Origin: UPXZ01 sp964568675
Lineage (GTDB): Bacteria; Bacteroidota; Bacteroidia; Bacteroidales; Paludibacteraceae
Reading direction: 5' to 3'
DNA: 57,678 nucleotides
Assembly: GCA_964568675.1 (NCBI GenBank)
Contig: CAZMQV010000011.1
Location: 1 to 57,678, forward strand
Notes under the pieces: generated by a model
Database searches by the model: none
The model's input: only the letters and a program-made list of their open reading frames with translations
Told to the model about the DNA's origin: nothing
Shown: piece by piece, positions 9,776 through 20,300 of the stretch
Position numbering within the stretch: position 1 is the stretch's first letter
Layout of the letters: each line of letters begins with the position of its first letter
Translations under genes and position numbers: made by a program

Positions 9776-9784
9776 TAATTTCGC
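9776..9784 (+). promoter_or_regulatory. Possible -7 box for cyuA
   Basis: TAATTTCGC differs from TAnnTTTGC at one base. It lies 120 bp before the preferred start. It is the best candidate I see in the ~280 bp between the M48 terminator and this gene, which otherwise hold no gene. Confidence 0.35.
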
Positions 9785-9903
9785 AACAAGTTTGCTGTGT
9801 CATAAAAGTCAGTTATTCATTTTATGGCCAACTAATTTATTTCATTGTAGTCATTCGGCAAAGTTCAGAACAACAAAAAAATGCTTATTTGCTAAAACAC
9901 ATT

Positions 9904-11184
9904 ATGTTAGACAGGATAGATATAACGAAAATCACAGAACTTCTCAAAAAAGAAGTTACTCCCGCTATCGGATGCACCGAACCCATCGCGGTGGCCTTGG
10001 CTGTGGCACGTGCAAGCGAGCTGTTGGAAAAATTACCGGAATCCATCGAGCTATATCTTAGCTCCAACATTCTTAAAAACGCGATGGGAGTAGGCATTCC
10101 CGGAACCGGCATGGTTGGCTTACCTATCGCTATTGCGATGGGCGCGCTTGTGGGAAAATCAGAATATGGACTGGAAGTATTGAAAGACATAACGGAGGAG
10201 AATCTGGCAAGTGGCAAAAAATATTTAAACACCAACAGCATTAAAATAAATCTGAAAGAAAACATCAGTGAAAAACTTTACATTGAGGTTGTCGCAAATG
10301 CCGATTCCGGCAGTTCGCGAGTAATTATCAGCAAAGAACACACCCGATATTCCTATTTAGAGAAAAACGGCGAAGTTTTATTGCACCTCGATGATGACAC
10401 GACTTACTCGAACAATGAAAATACAGTAAACTTAACTTTCGATATTGTTTGTGATTTCGCGCTTACTACTCCAATAGAAGAAATTGCTTTTATAAAAGAA
10501 TCGGGCGAAATGAACCACGCGGCTGCAATCGAGTCGCTTAAAGGCAACTATGGACATTCGCTGGGTAGCATGCTTGCCAATGGGAAATTAGGCACAACAG
10601 TTTACACCAAAATGCTTTCGGTAACAGCCGCGGCATGCGACGCGCGCATGGGAGGCGCAAGTTTTCCGGTAATGAGCAATTCCGGCAGTGGCAATCAGGG
10701 AATTACCGCTACGCTTCCGGTTTCAGTGTTTGCGGAAGAACACGGCAATTCCGATGAAGAGCTGATTCGTGCGCTCTGTCTTAGTCATTTGATGACAATC
10801 TATATAAAACAGAATCTGGGGAGACTTTCGGGATTATGTGGCGCGGTGGTAGCTGCTACGGGTGCAGCCTGTGGCATCACTTACTTGATGGGTGGCAGTA
10901 GGGAGCAAATAGCTTATGCCGTGAAAAATATGATAGGCAACATCACCGGCATGATCTGTGATGGCGCAAAACCAAGTTGCGCGCTGAAAGTATCAAACGG
11001 AGTATCTACCGCCACAATTTCGGCATTAATGGCGATGGAAAACAAGGTGTTAAGCTCGCTCGAAGGCATAACAGACCAAGATGTTGACAAAACTATTCTG
11101 AACCTTACAAAAATTGGTTCGGAAGGGATGAACGAAACCGATAAAATGGTATTGGACATTATGACTTCGAAAGAGTCGAAATAG
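9904..11184 (+). CDS. cyuA: L-cysteine desulfidase / serine dehydratase-alpha family protein (CyuA-like)
   Basis: 426 aa from the preferred ATG (MLDRIDITKI); another ATG 15 bp upstream is possible. It belongs to the UPF0597/CyuA (YhaM) family, which uses a [4Fe-4S] cluster to break L-cysteine into pyruvate, ammonia and sulfide in the cytosol. Seen: PAIGCTEP near the N-terminus; FPVMSNSGSGNQGI (~260), the family substrate-binding loop; and a Cys-rich C-terminal half with LSGLCGAVVAATGAACG (~305) and MICDGAKPSCALK (~350), which hold candidate cluster ligands. No cysteine transporter (CyuP) or Lrp-type regulator is adjacent, so the cysteine role rests on family similarity. It is a single-gene unit. 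Confidence 0.88.
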   Translation: MLDRIDITKITELLKKEVTPAIGCTEPIAVALAVARASELLEKLPESIELYLSSNILKNAMGVGIPGTGMVGLPIAIAMGALVGKSEYGLEVLKDITEENLASGKKYLNTNSIKINLKENISEKLYIEVVANADSGSSRVIISKEHTRYSYLEKNGEVLLHLDDDTTYSNNENTVNLTFDIVCDFALTTPIEEIAFIKESGEMNHAAAIESLKGNYGHSLGSMLANGKLGTTVYTKMLSVTAAACDARMGGASFPVMSNSGSGNQGITATLPVSVFAEEHGNSDEELIRALCLSHLMTIYIKQNLGRLSGLCGAVVAATGAACGITYLMGGSREQIAYAVKNMIGNITGMICDGAKPSCALKVSNGVSTATISALMAMENKVLSSLEGITDQDVDKTILNLTKIGSEGMNETDKMVLDIMTSKESK

Positions 11185-11195
11185 ACCATCGGAAA

Positions 11196-11231
11196 CCGAC
11201 AGGATAATTATCTTGTCGGCTTTGATTTATT
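11196..11231 (+). terminator. Terminator-like hairpin after cyuA
   Basis: CCGACA at 11196-11201 pairs with TGTCGG at 11214-11219, and the loop holds a self-complementary GATAATTATC. The downstream tract is only moderately T-rich (CTTTGATTTATT). Confidence 0.6.
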
Positions 11232-11310
11232 AATGACCAAGATAGAATTACTAATTCAGATTAGATTATTGATAATTTTTTTAATCCTGAAGTTTTGCTA
11301 AAGCTGATAA

Positions 11311-12006
11311 TTAATTTCCAGATATAACAACTTCCATTCCAAATATCTTTACGAAAGCGATTTTCATTCTTTCCGTAATTTCTTCTAAATTAACCTCTCT
11401 ACCAAGTTCACGCTGCATCGATGTAGTCGCCTTGTCGGTAAATCCACATGGGTTAATGTAATCGAAATAAGCTAAGTCGGTATTCACGTTGAGCGCCAAG
11501 CCATGCATGGTTACAAAATGGCTCGTGCGTACACCTATGGCACATATTTTCCGGGTTTGTCCCGGCACATGCAGGTCAATCCATACTCCCATCGATTTTT
11601 CATCTTTTTCTCCGCGAATCCCATAGTGAGACAGCACCTCAATCACCACATCTTCGAGCATCGAAATATAGTTTTTTACTCCAATTCTGAAACTCTCCAT
11701 ATCAATAATTGGGTAAGCCACCAATTGCCCGGGACCGTGATAGGTAATGTCTCCACCACGGTTTATCGGGAAAAAATCAATATTCCGCATTTTGCATACC
11801 TGCTCGGTGATAAGGAGATTTTGCATGTTTCCACTTTTTCCGAGCGTATATACCGGTTCGTGCTCACAAAAAAGCAGGTACTGCTTCTTCGCATCGTCAT
11901 TTTCTTTTTTGGATTTCACAAGCGCGTCAAATACTTGTTCCTGATAATCCCATGCATCCTTGTAGCGGATTCGTCCCAGATTTTGGATAATTACATTTTT
12001 ACTCAT
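11311..12006 (-). CDS. lipB: Octanoyltransferase LipB
   Basis: 231 aa. It transfers octanoate from octanoyl-ACP to lipoyl domains, the first step of lipoate assembly, in the cytosol. Diagnostic segment RGGDITYHGPGQLVAYPI at about residues 83-100; the catalytic-lysine region KICAIGVR (~153), with HGLALNVN following; and NPCGF (~187) with the active-site Cys. It ends with a short family-typical tail. It lies 20 bp downstream of lipA, so the two genes form a lipA-lipB operon. The start is set by MSKNVIIQNLG, which fits the family N-terminus. Confidence 0.97.
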   Translation of the reverse strand: MSKNVIIQNLGRIRYKDAWDYQEQVFDALVKSKKENDDAKKQYLLFCEHEPVYTLGKSGNMQNLLITEQVCKMRNIDFFPINRGGDITYHGPGQLVAYPIIDMESFRIGVKNYISMLEDVVIEVLSHYGIRGEKDEKSMGVWIDLHVPGQTRKICAIGVRTSHFVTMHGLALNVNTDLAYFDYINPCGFTDKATTSMQRELGREVNLEEITERMKIAFVKIFGMEVVISGN

Positions 12007-12026
12007 TGCGTTTCATTTGGGGGAAC

Positions 12027-12866
12027 TTATACATGTTTTTCGGCGCGATAAGACGAGCGTACAAGCGGACCACTCTCTACAAACTGAAACCCTTTCTCAA
12101 GCCCGACAAGTTCATATCTTTTAAACTGTTCCGGTGAGATAAACTCTTGCACTTCAAGATGTTTTCGGGTAGGTTGAAGGTATTGCCCAATGGTGAGGAC
12201 CCTACACCCGACGACGATTAAATCGTCCATGGTCTGCAATACTTCATCTTCTGTTTCGCCTAAACCTACCATAATCCCCGACTTGGATTTTGAAATGCCA
12301 CTTTTTGCGATGGTTTCGATGGTTTTTAAGCTCACATCGTATTTGGCGCGGCTTCGTACCAGAGGTGTCAGGCGACGCACGGTTTCCATATTGTGAGAAA
12401 TAATATTGGGAGCAGCCTCGACAACAATGTTTATAAGCTCTTCGCGTCCATCAAAGTCCGGGATAAGCACTTCGATGGTAGTGTGTGGGTTAACTTCTTT
12501 TACGCGACGTATTGCCGCAGCCCAAAAGCCGGCTCCTTTGTCCTCCAAATCATCGCGATCAACACTCGTTATAACACAGTGGCGCAGTTTCATTGCCTCA
12601 ATCGTTTCGGCAAGACGCTCCACTTCATTCCAATCGACGGGGAGCGGACGCCCGGTCTTCGTAGCGCAGAACTTACAAGAGCGGGTGCATATTTCTCCCA
12701 AAATCATAAAGGTAGCTGTGCCTCGCCCCCAACATTCAGCCAGATTGGGGCATCTGCCACTCTCGCAGATTGTATGCAATTTTTTTTGCTGTATCAGCTC
12801 TTTTACTCCTACATAGGTTTTGCCTTGTGGCAAAGGTATTTTGAACCATTCCGGTTTTCGTTGCAT
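12027..12866 (-). CDS. lipA: Lipoyl synthase LipA (radical SAM)
   Basis: 279 aa. It inserts two sulfur atoms into the octanoyl group placed by LipB, using two [4Fe-4S] clusters. The auxiliary cluster motif C-x4-C-x5-C is visible as CESGRCPNLAEC (~34-45), the radical-SAM CxxxCxxC as CTRSCKFC (~60-67), and the C-terminal RSSYR motif, whose Ser ligates the auxiliary cluster, near residue 272. It is the first gene of lipA-lipB. I could not find a clean -7 box in the region upstream. Confidence 0.98.
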   Translation of the reverse strand: MQRKPEWFKIPLPQGKTYVGVKELIQQKKLHTICESGRCPNLAECWGRGTATFMILGEICTRSCKFCATKTGRPLPVDWNEVERLAETIEAMKLRHCVITSVDRDDLEDKGAGFWAAAIRRVKEVNPHTTIEVLIPDFDGREELINIVVEAAPNIISHNMETVRRLTPLVRSRAKYDVSLKTIETIAKSGISKSKSGIMVGLGETEDEVLQTMDDLIVVGCRVLTIGQYLQPTRKHLEVQEFISPEQFKRYELVGLEKGFQFVESGPLVRSSYRAEKHV

Positions 12867-13260
12867 AATACTATAAATTTGTGTAATTTGACTAATTTAT
12901 TATTTCACATCAAAGTGAATCATGAATCAGTATAAACAACCAAGTGAAGTTTTTGGTTTTAGCTTTCCAATAGTAAATCAATCTCGATTTGGTTAATAAA
13001 CTCTAATCAGACAATTCATCTACTACCGATTCGGCAAAAAAGCCTATTGTATTCAAAATAAAATCAATTTACAGATAAAACTATATCTGTCTAAGCCAAG
13101 GCAACTGCTAAAATGGAATAAATTTTACAAAAAATTTGCTCACTGGGCCAAAGGGTACGAGTCAAGAAAAATACAACTCCAAAAGAGTTTCGTGAGCATT
13201 ATTCAAAAATGCGAATCCTAATTTAGTAACTTTTCGTCTATTCATTCTTGAAAATACAGA
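12867..13260. other. Non-coding gap upstream of lipA
   Basis: About 390 AT-rich bases between the lipA start and the terminator of the next minus-strand unit. No open frame with recognisable content, no convincing promoter box and no strong hairpin was seen. Confidence 0.6.
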
Positions 13261-13290
13261 AAGAACAGCCCTGGATGAGCTGTTCTTTTC
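13261..13290 (-). terminator. Terminator downstream of the secreted 310-aa gene
   Basis: A 9-bp stem AAGAACAGC/GCTGTTCTT with a 9-nt loop, ~25 bp past the stop of the minus-strand gene. Read on the minus strand it is followed by a T-poor tract (TCTGTATTTTC), so efficiency may be modest. It shares its stem sequence with the terminator at 9577. Confidence 0.7.
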
Positions 13291-13315
13291 TCAATGTTGG
13301 TTAAAACAATTTTCC

Positions 13316-14248
13316 TTACTTTACTTTCAAATCCTTAATCCCCGTAACGCCGCCATATTCCATCAGCAGTTTGTAGGTTCCTTTTTTGAACACCGACACC
13401 GGTATCATTGCTGGCGACACATATTCGATGGCTTGTACCGTTTTTTTCATCCGCTTATCCATCACCAGCACTTTACACACTTCATCAGTAGGCAATACGA
13501 TGCGAAACGCCTGATTGTCTTCGGTGAATATCAGCTTCGCATCAGCCACTGCGGCAATGTAATCGATGGGTTGCGGTGCAGTTTCTTGGTCGTTATAGAT
13601 AGTTACTTTCAGCGGGGTGGAACTTGCATTGAGAGCCGACACCGTTAGCTCATAGTTCTGCTGATTGGGTTTTCCGGAGAGGTCAACATCCACCACAGCT
13701 CTATTTACACCGTTAGAAATATCGAGATTAACATTGTAGAAATAAAACTCAATGATATCCGATTCACCAACTTCGGCACCCATCAGGCTAATAATATATG
13801 CTTTGCTGCCGATGATATTGGCTTTGGTCATAATTTTCCAGCCGTCGTTAAGCCCCGAAGCAGTATTGTAATTTTTCAGCTGAAATATTTTTCCAACTCC
13901 GATATTAAATTTATATCCCAAGGCTGACAGATTGGAAGCGAGCGGATCAAGCAAATTCGGGATATCCGATGGGAAAGCAAGCATGGTCCAGTCATCTTTG
14001 AGTAGTTTGAAGCGATAAGTAAGTTTTTCTACCTCCACTACTCCACCCTCTACTATAAGCTGTCCGCAGTTATTTTTGTCGGCGTTCACTATCAGGTTTT
14101 TTATTGTAGTGCCACCGGCAACTTTCACCGATTCAGTTGCCTCTATTTGCACAGTTTCAACGATACTTTGTGCTGAAGCCACCATACTGACGCTCACAAG
14201 CATTATGGTGAATATCGCTTTGCTGAATGTATATTTAATTCTTTTCAT
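13316..14248 (-). CDS. Secreted beta-rich protein of unknown function, partner of the giant T9SS cargo
   Basis: 310 aa, not recognised. The N-terminus MKRIKYTFSKAIFTIMLVSVSMVASAQ is a signal peptide cut after ~27. The body is beta-rich, with a motif KDDWTMLAFPSDIP (~87-100) that resembles the start of beta-sandwich modules common in Bacteroidetes surface proteins. The last ~80 residues (KVLVMDKRMKKTV...GTYKLLMEYGGV) look like a sorting-domain-type beta-sandwich but lack the usual terminal K-rich T9SS pattern. It lies 85 bp downstream of the 2284-aa T9SS protein on the same strand and is probably co-transcribed with it, so a joint role in the same secreted structure is inferred. Confidence 0.75.
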   Translation of the reverse strand: MKRIKYTFSKAIFTIMLVSVSMVASAQSIVETVQIEATESVKVAGGTTIKNLIVNADKNNCGQLIVEGGVVEVEKLTYRFKLLKDDWTMLAFPSDIPNLLDPLASNLSALGYKFNIGVGKIFQLKNYNTASGLNDGWKIMTKANIIGSKAYIISLMGAEVGESDIIEFYFYNVNLDISNGVNRAVVDVDLSGKPNQQNYELTVSALNASSTPLKVTIYNDQETAPQPIDYIAAVADAKLIFTEDNQAFRIVLPTDEVCKVLVMDKRMKKTVQAIEYVSPAMIPVSVFKKGTYKLLMEYGGVTGIKDLKVK

Positions 14249-14333
14249 TGTATTCTTTTTTTTGTTTTATATCGAATATAATTCCTTTGACGGGCAAAAT
14301 AACTATCGCCCGTCAAAGGTTTTACACACATCT

Positions 14334-17300
14334 TTATTGAATAATGATTTTTCCGTTATAGATTTTTCCCTCACCATTCGTGATTTTCACGGTATAAACA
14401 CCGGCTTTCAACGTAGTTTTCCAGCTTGTGCCCACCGTTGTTTCATTTACCATCAATTGCCCGTTGACGCCATAAATCTGAATTTTGGATCCTTCCGACA
14501 GATTATTGACATGACAAACATTTCCTGTTGCCCAAATTCGAGGTTTCGAAGCATCAAGCGCGTCGGTACCCGTTGGCATCTCCATGCGCAACGCGAAGCG
14601 ACTTTCGTTTGTTCCGAATCCGGAAGGTATTGCAATTGTTTTCAACTCACCTATTCCCGTAATCGGCATTACTTCCTGATTATCTTTGAAATAAGCTTTC
14701 CACTCGGGATTTTTGAATGTTTTCGAAACCTTAAACGTAATCTCTCCCTCCTGTGGCACACGCAAACCAAACGGGATATCGCGCGACACCTGATAAAGTG
14801 TTTTTACTGAATATTTCACTCCGGATAATAACGCGTAGAAATGTGATACGCGGCTGTCAAAACTAATCATTTTGGGAGCATCCTCACCAAACACGAATGT
14901 TTCACCACCATCCCCAACACGTATTACCACACGGTCAATCATTTTTCCGCTTTGCCATAGCTCCATCACCGTTTCATCCTCTTCCGAAAGTTGGAAATAA
15001 TCGGTATTGCGACGATTGAACTCCAGGCTACGACCCTGCGCTTTAAGTGCCAAGGCAGCTTCCACACTATTCACTTGCGTAAATACCGGTTCGAGCGGAC
15101 GAAGACTTAGTTCCGAATCAAAATAACGGGTATCGTATGGAATGAAGTTTTTCGAATCTTGATCAAAGCGATATACAAAAGGAGAAACATTGGATAAGTT
15201 CACATTCTCTTTTTTGCTTATCAAGAAGTTGGCAAGGTATGGATTTGTTGTTGAGTTCCACCCGTCGTTGCTTTCAGTAATTGTTTTGGTGTAATCAAAA
15301 CCATTCACGATTTTTTCGCCTCCAGTTACTGTCAAATAGTCGGTACCTACTGATATACCGTTTTTCAAAGTACTTTCTACTTTCAGTTTTATCGGTTCGA
15401 GCACCACACCGCGAACAATGTTTGCTTTCACTTCAAAAGAAGTAGTAGGTTTGGTAGCGGTTATTTTTAAGTCGGATCCCAGTGATGCTACACTAAGTTC
15501 CACAGTAGCCTCCAAGCCCAAATTAAGGGTAATGTTTTGCCCTCCGGCACCAATATAACTAAGTTTTATCGTGTTAAACGCATTTTGATTTAGTTTATCC
15601 TTATCAACAAACAACTGGCGAACAACGGTGTTACCATCTTTAAAGTCGATTTTCGAATTGTCAAACCAAGCATTTTCATTATCCAGAATCAGCTCAATCA
15701 TATCGCCTTTATTCTCCGAAGTGCAGCTGAATGTTACCGGAATTGATAGCATGTCATTCTTAATAATCACTTTATTTTCCGCGTTCATACCTTCTACTAT
15801 TGCTGCTACGGTAGGCAGATTGGCAGTTGTAGTAAACCAGATGGCTTCGAATACATCGGAAAACTCGGTGGCATTCAGACTCACCGTAACTTCACCATCT
15901 ACAGTGGCTGTAACAGCGGCTTGTTTTTTGAATTTAGCTTCATTGCCCATGGTGCGGGTACCAAGATTGTACTGTTGTCCGGATTTTATCACCGGTGAGC
16001 GCAAAGTAAATTCGAGCTTATCCGAAGCGCCAAAAGTTTGAGCCGTATTGTAATTCACCACAAAGTGACCGTTATAAACAGGTACCACACCGGTAGTAGC
16101 ATAGTTGTATGGTAGTCGGTCAATATTTGAAATAAAATACTTTCCTTTTATTGATGTTGGCATTTTCACCGCGATAGTAGCGTCCGGGCTGCTTATATTG
16201 CTTCCCGTGTGCTCACTTTGGCTGACTAATGTGAATGGGAAACTTGAGCGGAAACCCGGAGTAACCGTTCCACCAGTTTCTACCGTTCCATTTGTTTTGA
16301 GGTCAACGAGCGATTTATTTTCATTTTCAATATCCATGTTGAGATATGAAACCAATCCGTCATCGTTGAGCAATACGCGGTCGTACATGTATTTCATCAC
16401 TTCGGCATCCGACAACGATCGCGACCAAAGCGCTACCTGGTCAATAGCTCCGGTAAACCAGGTATCGCCCGGTTGATTGCGTCCCAGCATTAGAGCGCTA
16501 ACTATATGCGTCTGACTCATGTTTCGGCTCACCGTGAATTTTTTTCCATTCAGGAAGTAGGATATGGAAGTAGGTGTAGTTACCAAAGCAACATGTATCC
16601 ATTTGCCTTTATCGGCCGTGGTGAGTGTAAGTCCGGTAGCTTGATCCCAGCTCCAGGACTCTTCGTTCCAGTGGCATCGCATCTCACCTTTTAGAAAATG
16701 AATACCGGTAGTATATCCACCTCCACGGAAAAAGATTACCGGTTTCACAGCTGACTCGGTAAAGAAAGCATCTTCATCAATGCGTATCCAGCCCATCATG
16801 GTGATGCGGTTGGAGTTATTAAGCGCCGCGTAGTCCGAGGCTGAACCTATGGTTGCTCCACCTTTGACAAACTGAAGCGCGTTGCCCTGTTTTTTAGGTG
16901 CAATTTTATTCTTCACCGTAATATTATATGGTATCAAGCGACTGTCTTCTCCCGTGATGCTCACCTTATACGAATCATTAAATTTGGCAGTAACATCCGG
17001 CTGAATTACGAACGAACCCGTCCCTACATTATTCACAAACGTAAGTTTACCCGGTTGCACAAAACTGTTCGAACTTATCAGTCCATAAGGCGCGGTAGGC
17101 GCGGGCATCGACTTGATAAGTGACGCTTTGAGCGGATAGGTTTCTGATTTATCGCTGTCATACACATACAGCTCACCTTCGGATGTAGCAGCAGGCGAAA
17201 CAAGCGAAATTGCAGGTTTCACTTTTACAAAGGCTATCAGTTTTCCGTTGATATCCCATGTACGCAATTTTAGCACCACATAGCCATTTTCAAATTTCAC

Positions 17301-20300
17301 AGCATCGCTATAAGGTTGCCAGTCAGCTTTGTCGCTATCAGCAGAGCCAATGTAAACATCCTCACCATCGAAATCGGTAGCTTGTGGCATGTAGAGTTTC
17401 AGATTGATGGAGTCGGTATTTGAATACGCGTTGAAATAATCGAATTTATATACATAAGGTGCAAATTCAAAATGTTCATTACTCATGCCACGCACATCCG
17501 AAGCATGATACACATTATCAAAGCGGCTTATGGAAACAGGCGCAAGCGTTGATTTATTGGTATTGACGTAAGCCACAATTTCCGATCCATTTCTCAACTC
17601 TTTGACAGCCGATGTGATGGTGTCGTATTTATTGAAGCTGGCGCAAACTGCCATCGACATTTTCGGATACGACACAATGGCGCGAGTACGTGGTTTTGCT
17701 GTTGATTGTGTGAAATTCTCTTTTTGCGAAGCAGCGTCAGCCCCGTTGAAGTCATTATAATAAACCAAATCGGGATTTGCTTTTGCCGGTTTGTCATACA
17801 TCTCACGTCTGATGTCTTCCAACGAAATGGCTTTCCGCCAAATCTTCAATTCATCCGCAGCACCATCCATCGCGTTTTGCTCATAGCCGTCGGCAAGTAG
17901 CGCAAGCGGTTGCACACTATTAAGTCCTACGTTTTTGAATTGACGCACAGCCGTTTTCTTCAACACACCGTTTACATACATTTTAATATTACCATTTTTC
18001 TCCATGGTAAGCGCCACGTGTGTCCAGGTATCGTCAGCAATAGTTCCAGCTGCCGTTTCGGTACGCTCGTAGCTTACTCCCGATTCATAACTTGGCTGTG
18101 AAAAATTGGATGTAGGTGAATAGGTGAACTGCAAAGCTCCGTTTTTCAAGTAGAGCAACCAGCCCTGCTGATCACGACTCTCAAGTTTCCTATTACCAAT
18201 GATAGCCGCTTGAATTGTTGTTTTGGGTTTTATCCAAAGCGACACCGAGAAGTCATTGTCGAAAAAGTTGAGATGACCCAAGTCCATACGCCCTCCGATG
18301 GATGTACGAAGCATGTTACCGGCTTTGTAGTCGGCTGCTTCATTATTTGTAGCGCCTTGCACTACCCATTCAGCCGACTGTGTAACCACATCGGGTGCTT
18401 CACGCAGTGTAAGTGTCAGTTTCACGCGGTCGCCGGTTTGCAAATCGGCGGCAGTGAAATAGCGATACGGGCTTTCGGTGCGTTCCACACCATTTACAGT
18501 CCATTTGTAATTGTAATAGAGAGGAATATCCCACGATGAGTCGATACCCAAAGTTCTAACTCCGGCAAAATTGGAGAGTTCTTTCAGCTTAAATCCATTG
18601 CGGAAAAATCTGTCGGAAGGGTTTTCCAAGTCGGCAATCCAGATTCCACGTCCGTAGTCATAAATCATCATCTCCTGCGTGGCATAATTTATCTCCGCAC
18701 CCGAAAAAGCAGCCGGGTTGTAACCCTTCATCCAAAGTCGCCAGGTAGTTGAGCCATTTTCGAGCAGGAAAATACCACTGCTATTGGAAACGGCATAAAT
18801 ATCGCCACTACCTTCGTGAAATATAATTTTATTGAACACTACGCCGGCAGGAATACCACCGGTACCCTTCGAAATGCTTGTCCAGTTTTTTCCTCCATTG
18901 CTGGTTTTGAGAACTCCATTCTGCGAATCGCCAATGTATATTTCGTCCGCGTTTTCAGGATTCACAGCGATGCACTTTCCATCGTATCCCGATAGCGAAG
19001 GACGAGTAATGGTGATGTATGAGTCGCTGTTGTTGTCAAAGCGAACGATATTGGCATCGGCACGCAGAACGAAGAAGCTTGTTCCGATACTCAAATCGCG
19101 CGACAAAGCAAAATCGCGATTAGCCATAGTCCGATTGGAAGTATTGGCAACAATACCCTGCACTGAGCGGCCAATGTCTTTTACCACACCGATATCACTT
19201 AGGTTATTGCCACTACCCACCATTCTCGATCCGCGCCACAAATACCAGTTGCCCGTTACCGGATCGGCTTTAGAAAAAGCAGCTTGCCATGAATCGCCAA
19301 ACGAAGTGCCTTCGAGCGAACCTCCACCTCCGCCTGAGAAATAGGTTTCGTTACTCAAAGGATTGATACACACTGTAGAGCCTTCATATCCACGCCATGT
19401 ACCCCATCTGCCGTAGCGATAGGTTTGATTGTCCACGTCTTGCGTATTTCCGATAATGGTCTGATCACCAAATTCATTGAGTCGCGCGGCGTAAAATAAG
19501 TTTTGCCCCATATCGCCTGAAATGTTCATCCACTCCCTGCCGTTTATGTCTTTATCAATCATTAGCATACCGGCATCCGAAGCGCGGAATATTCTGCCTG
19601 AAGGAGTGGATGCGATGGTATGGTTATCGGCATTGTGGCGGGCGCTACTCACATTATACAGATTTCCGTTGGGGTGATAGCCTTTCATCACGATACCCCA
19701 TGCAAACTCGTTGAATGTCTTACCGCCATCGCTACTCTTTGCCGAGCTCATGGAGCAACCATACATGTAATTTGGTTCTTTGAAGTTAACACCAAAGCCT
19801 CCCAGCCAGCCTCCGGGCGATTCATTTCCAAAGACCTGACCGCTACCAATCTTGGCTACTGTACTCATCAACGTTACCCATGTGGCGCCTTTATCATCGG
19901 AGAAGTAGAGAGCGGAATGCAATGGCGAATCCTTAATCCCCAAGGCCGCCCACATTCGGTTCGAATTTGCCGGGTCAATCTCAAGCATCATCGGACCATC
20001 GGCATAAGGCACCGGGAAGGTATTGCCTTCGTAGAGCAATTGCGTTTTGTTCTGATTGTAAACTTTGAAATTCATTCTTTCGAAGTTGAATTTACCATTG
20101 GTATATCGCAAGCCATCGGTTGAGCGATAAATGCCCCGTGCCGAAGTAAAGTAAACAATATCGCGGTTTTGTGGGTCAAACTCAATCTCCTGCAACCATA
20201 CTGCACGACTACCATCGGTTTTCAAGTCCTGCAAATTGGTCGGGATAGCGATTTGTTTCCAGCTAACACCCTTGTTTTCGCTGATATACATCACACCATT

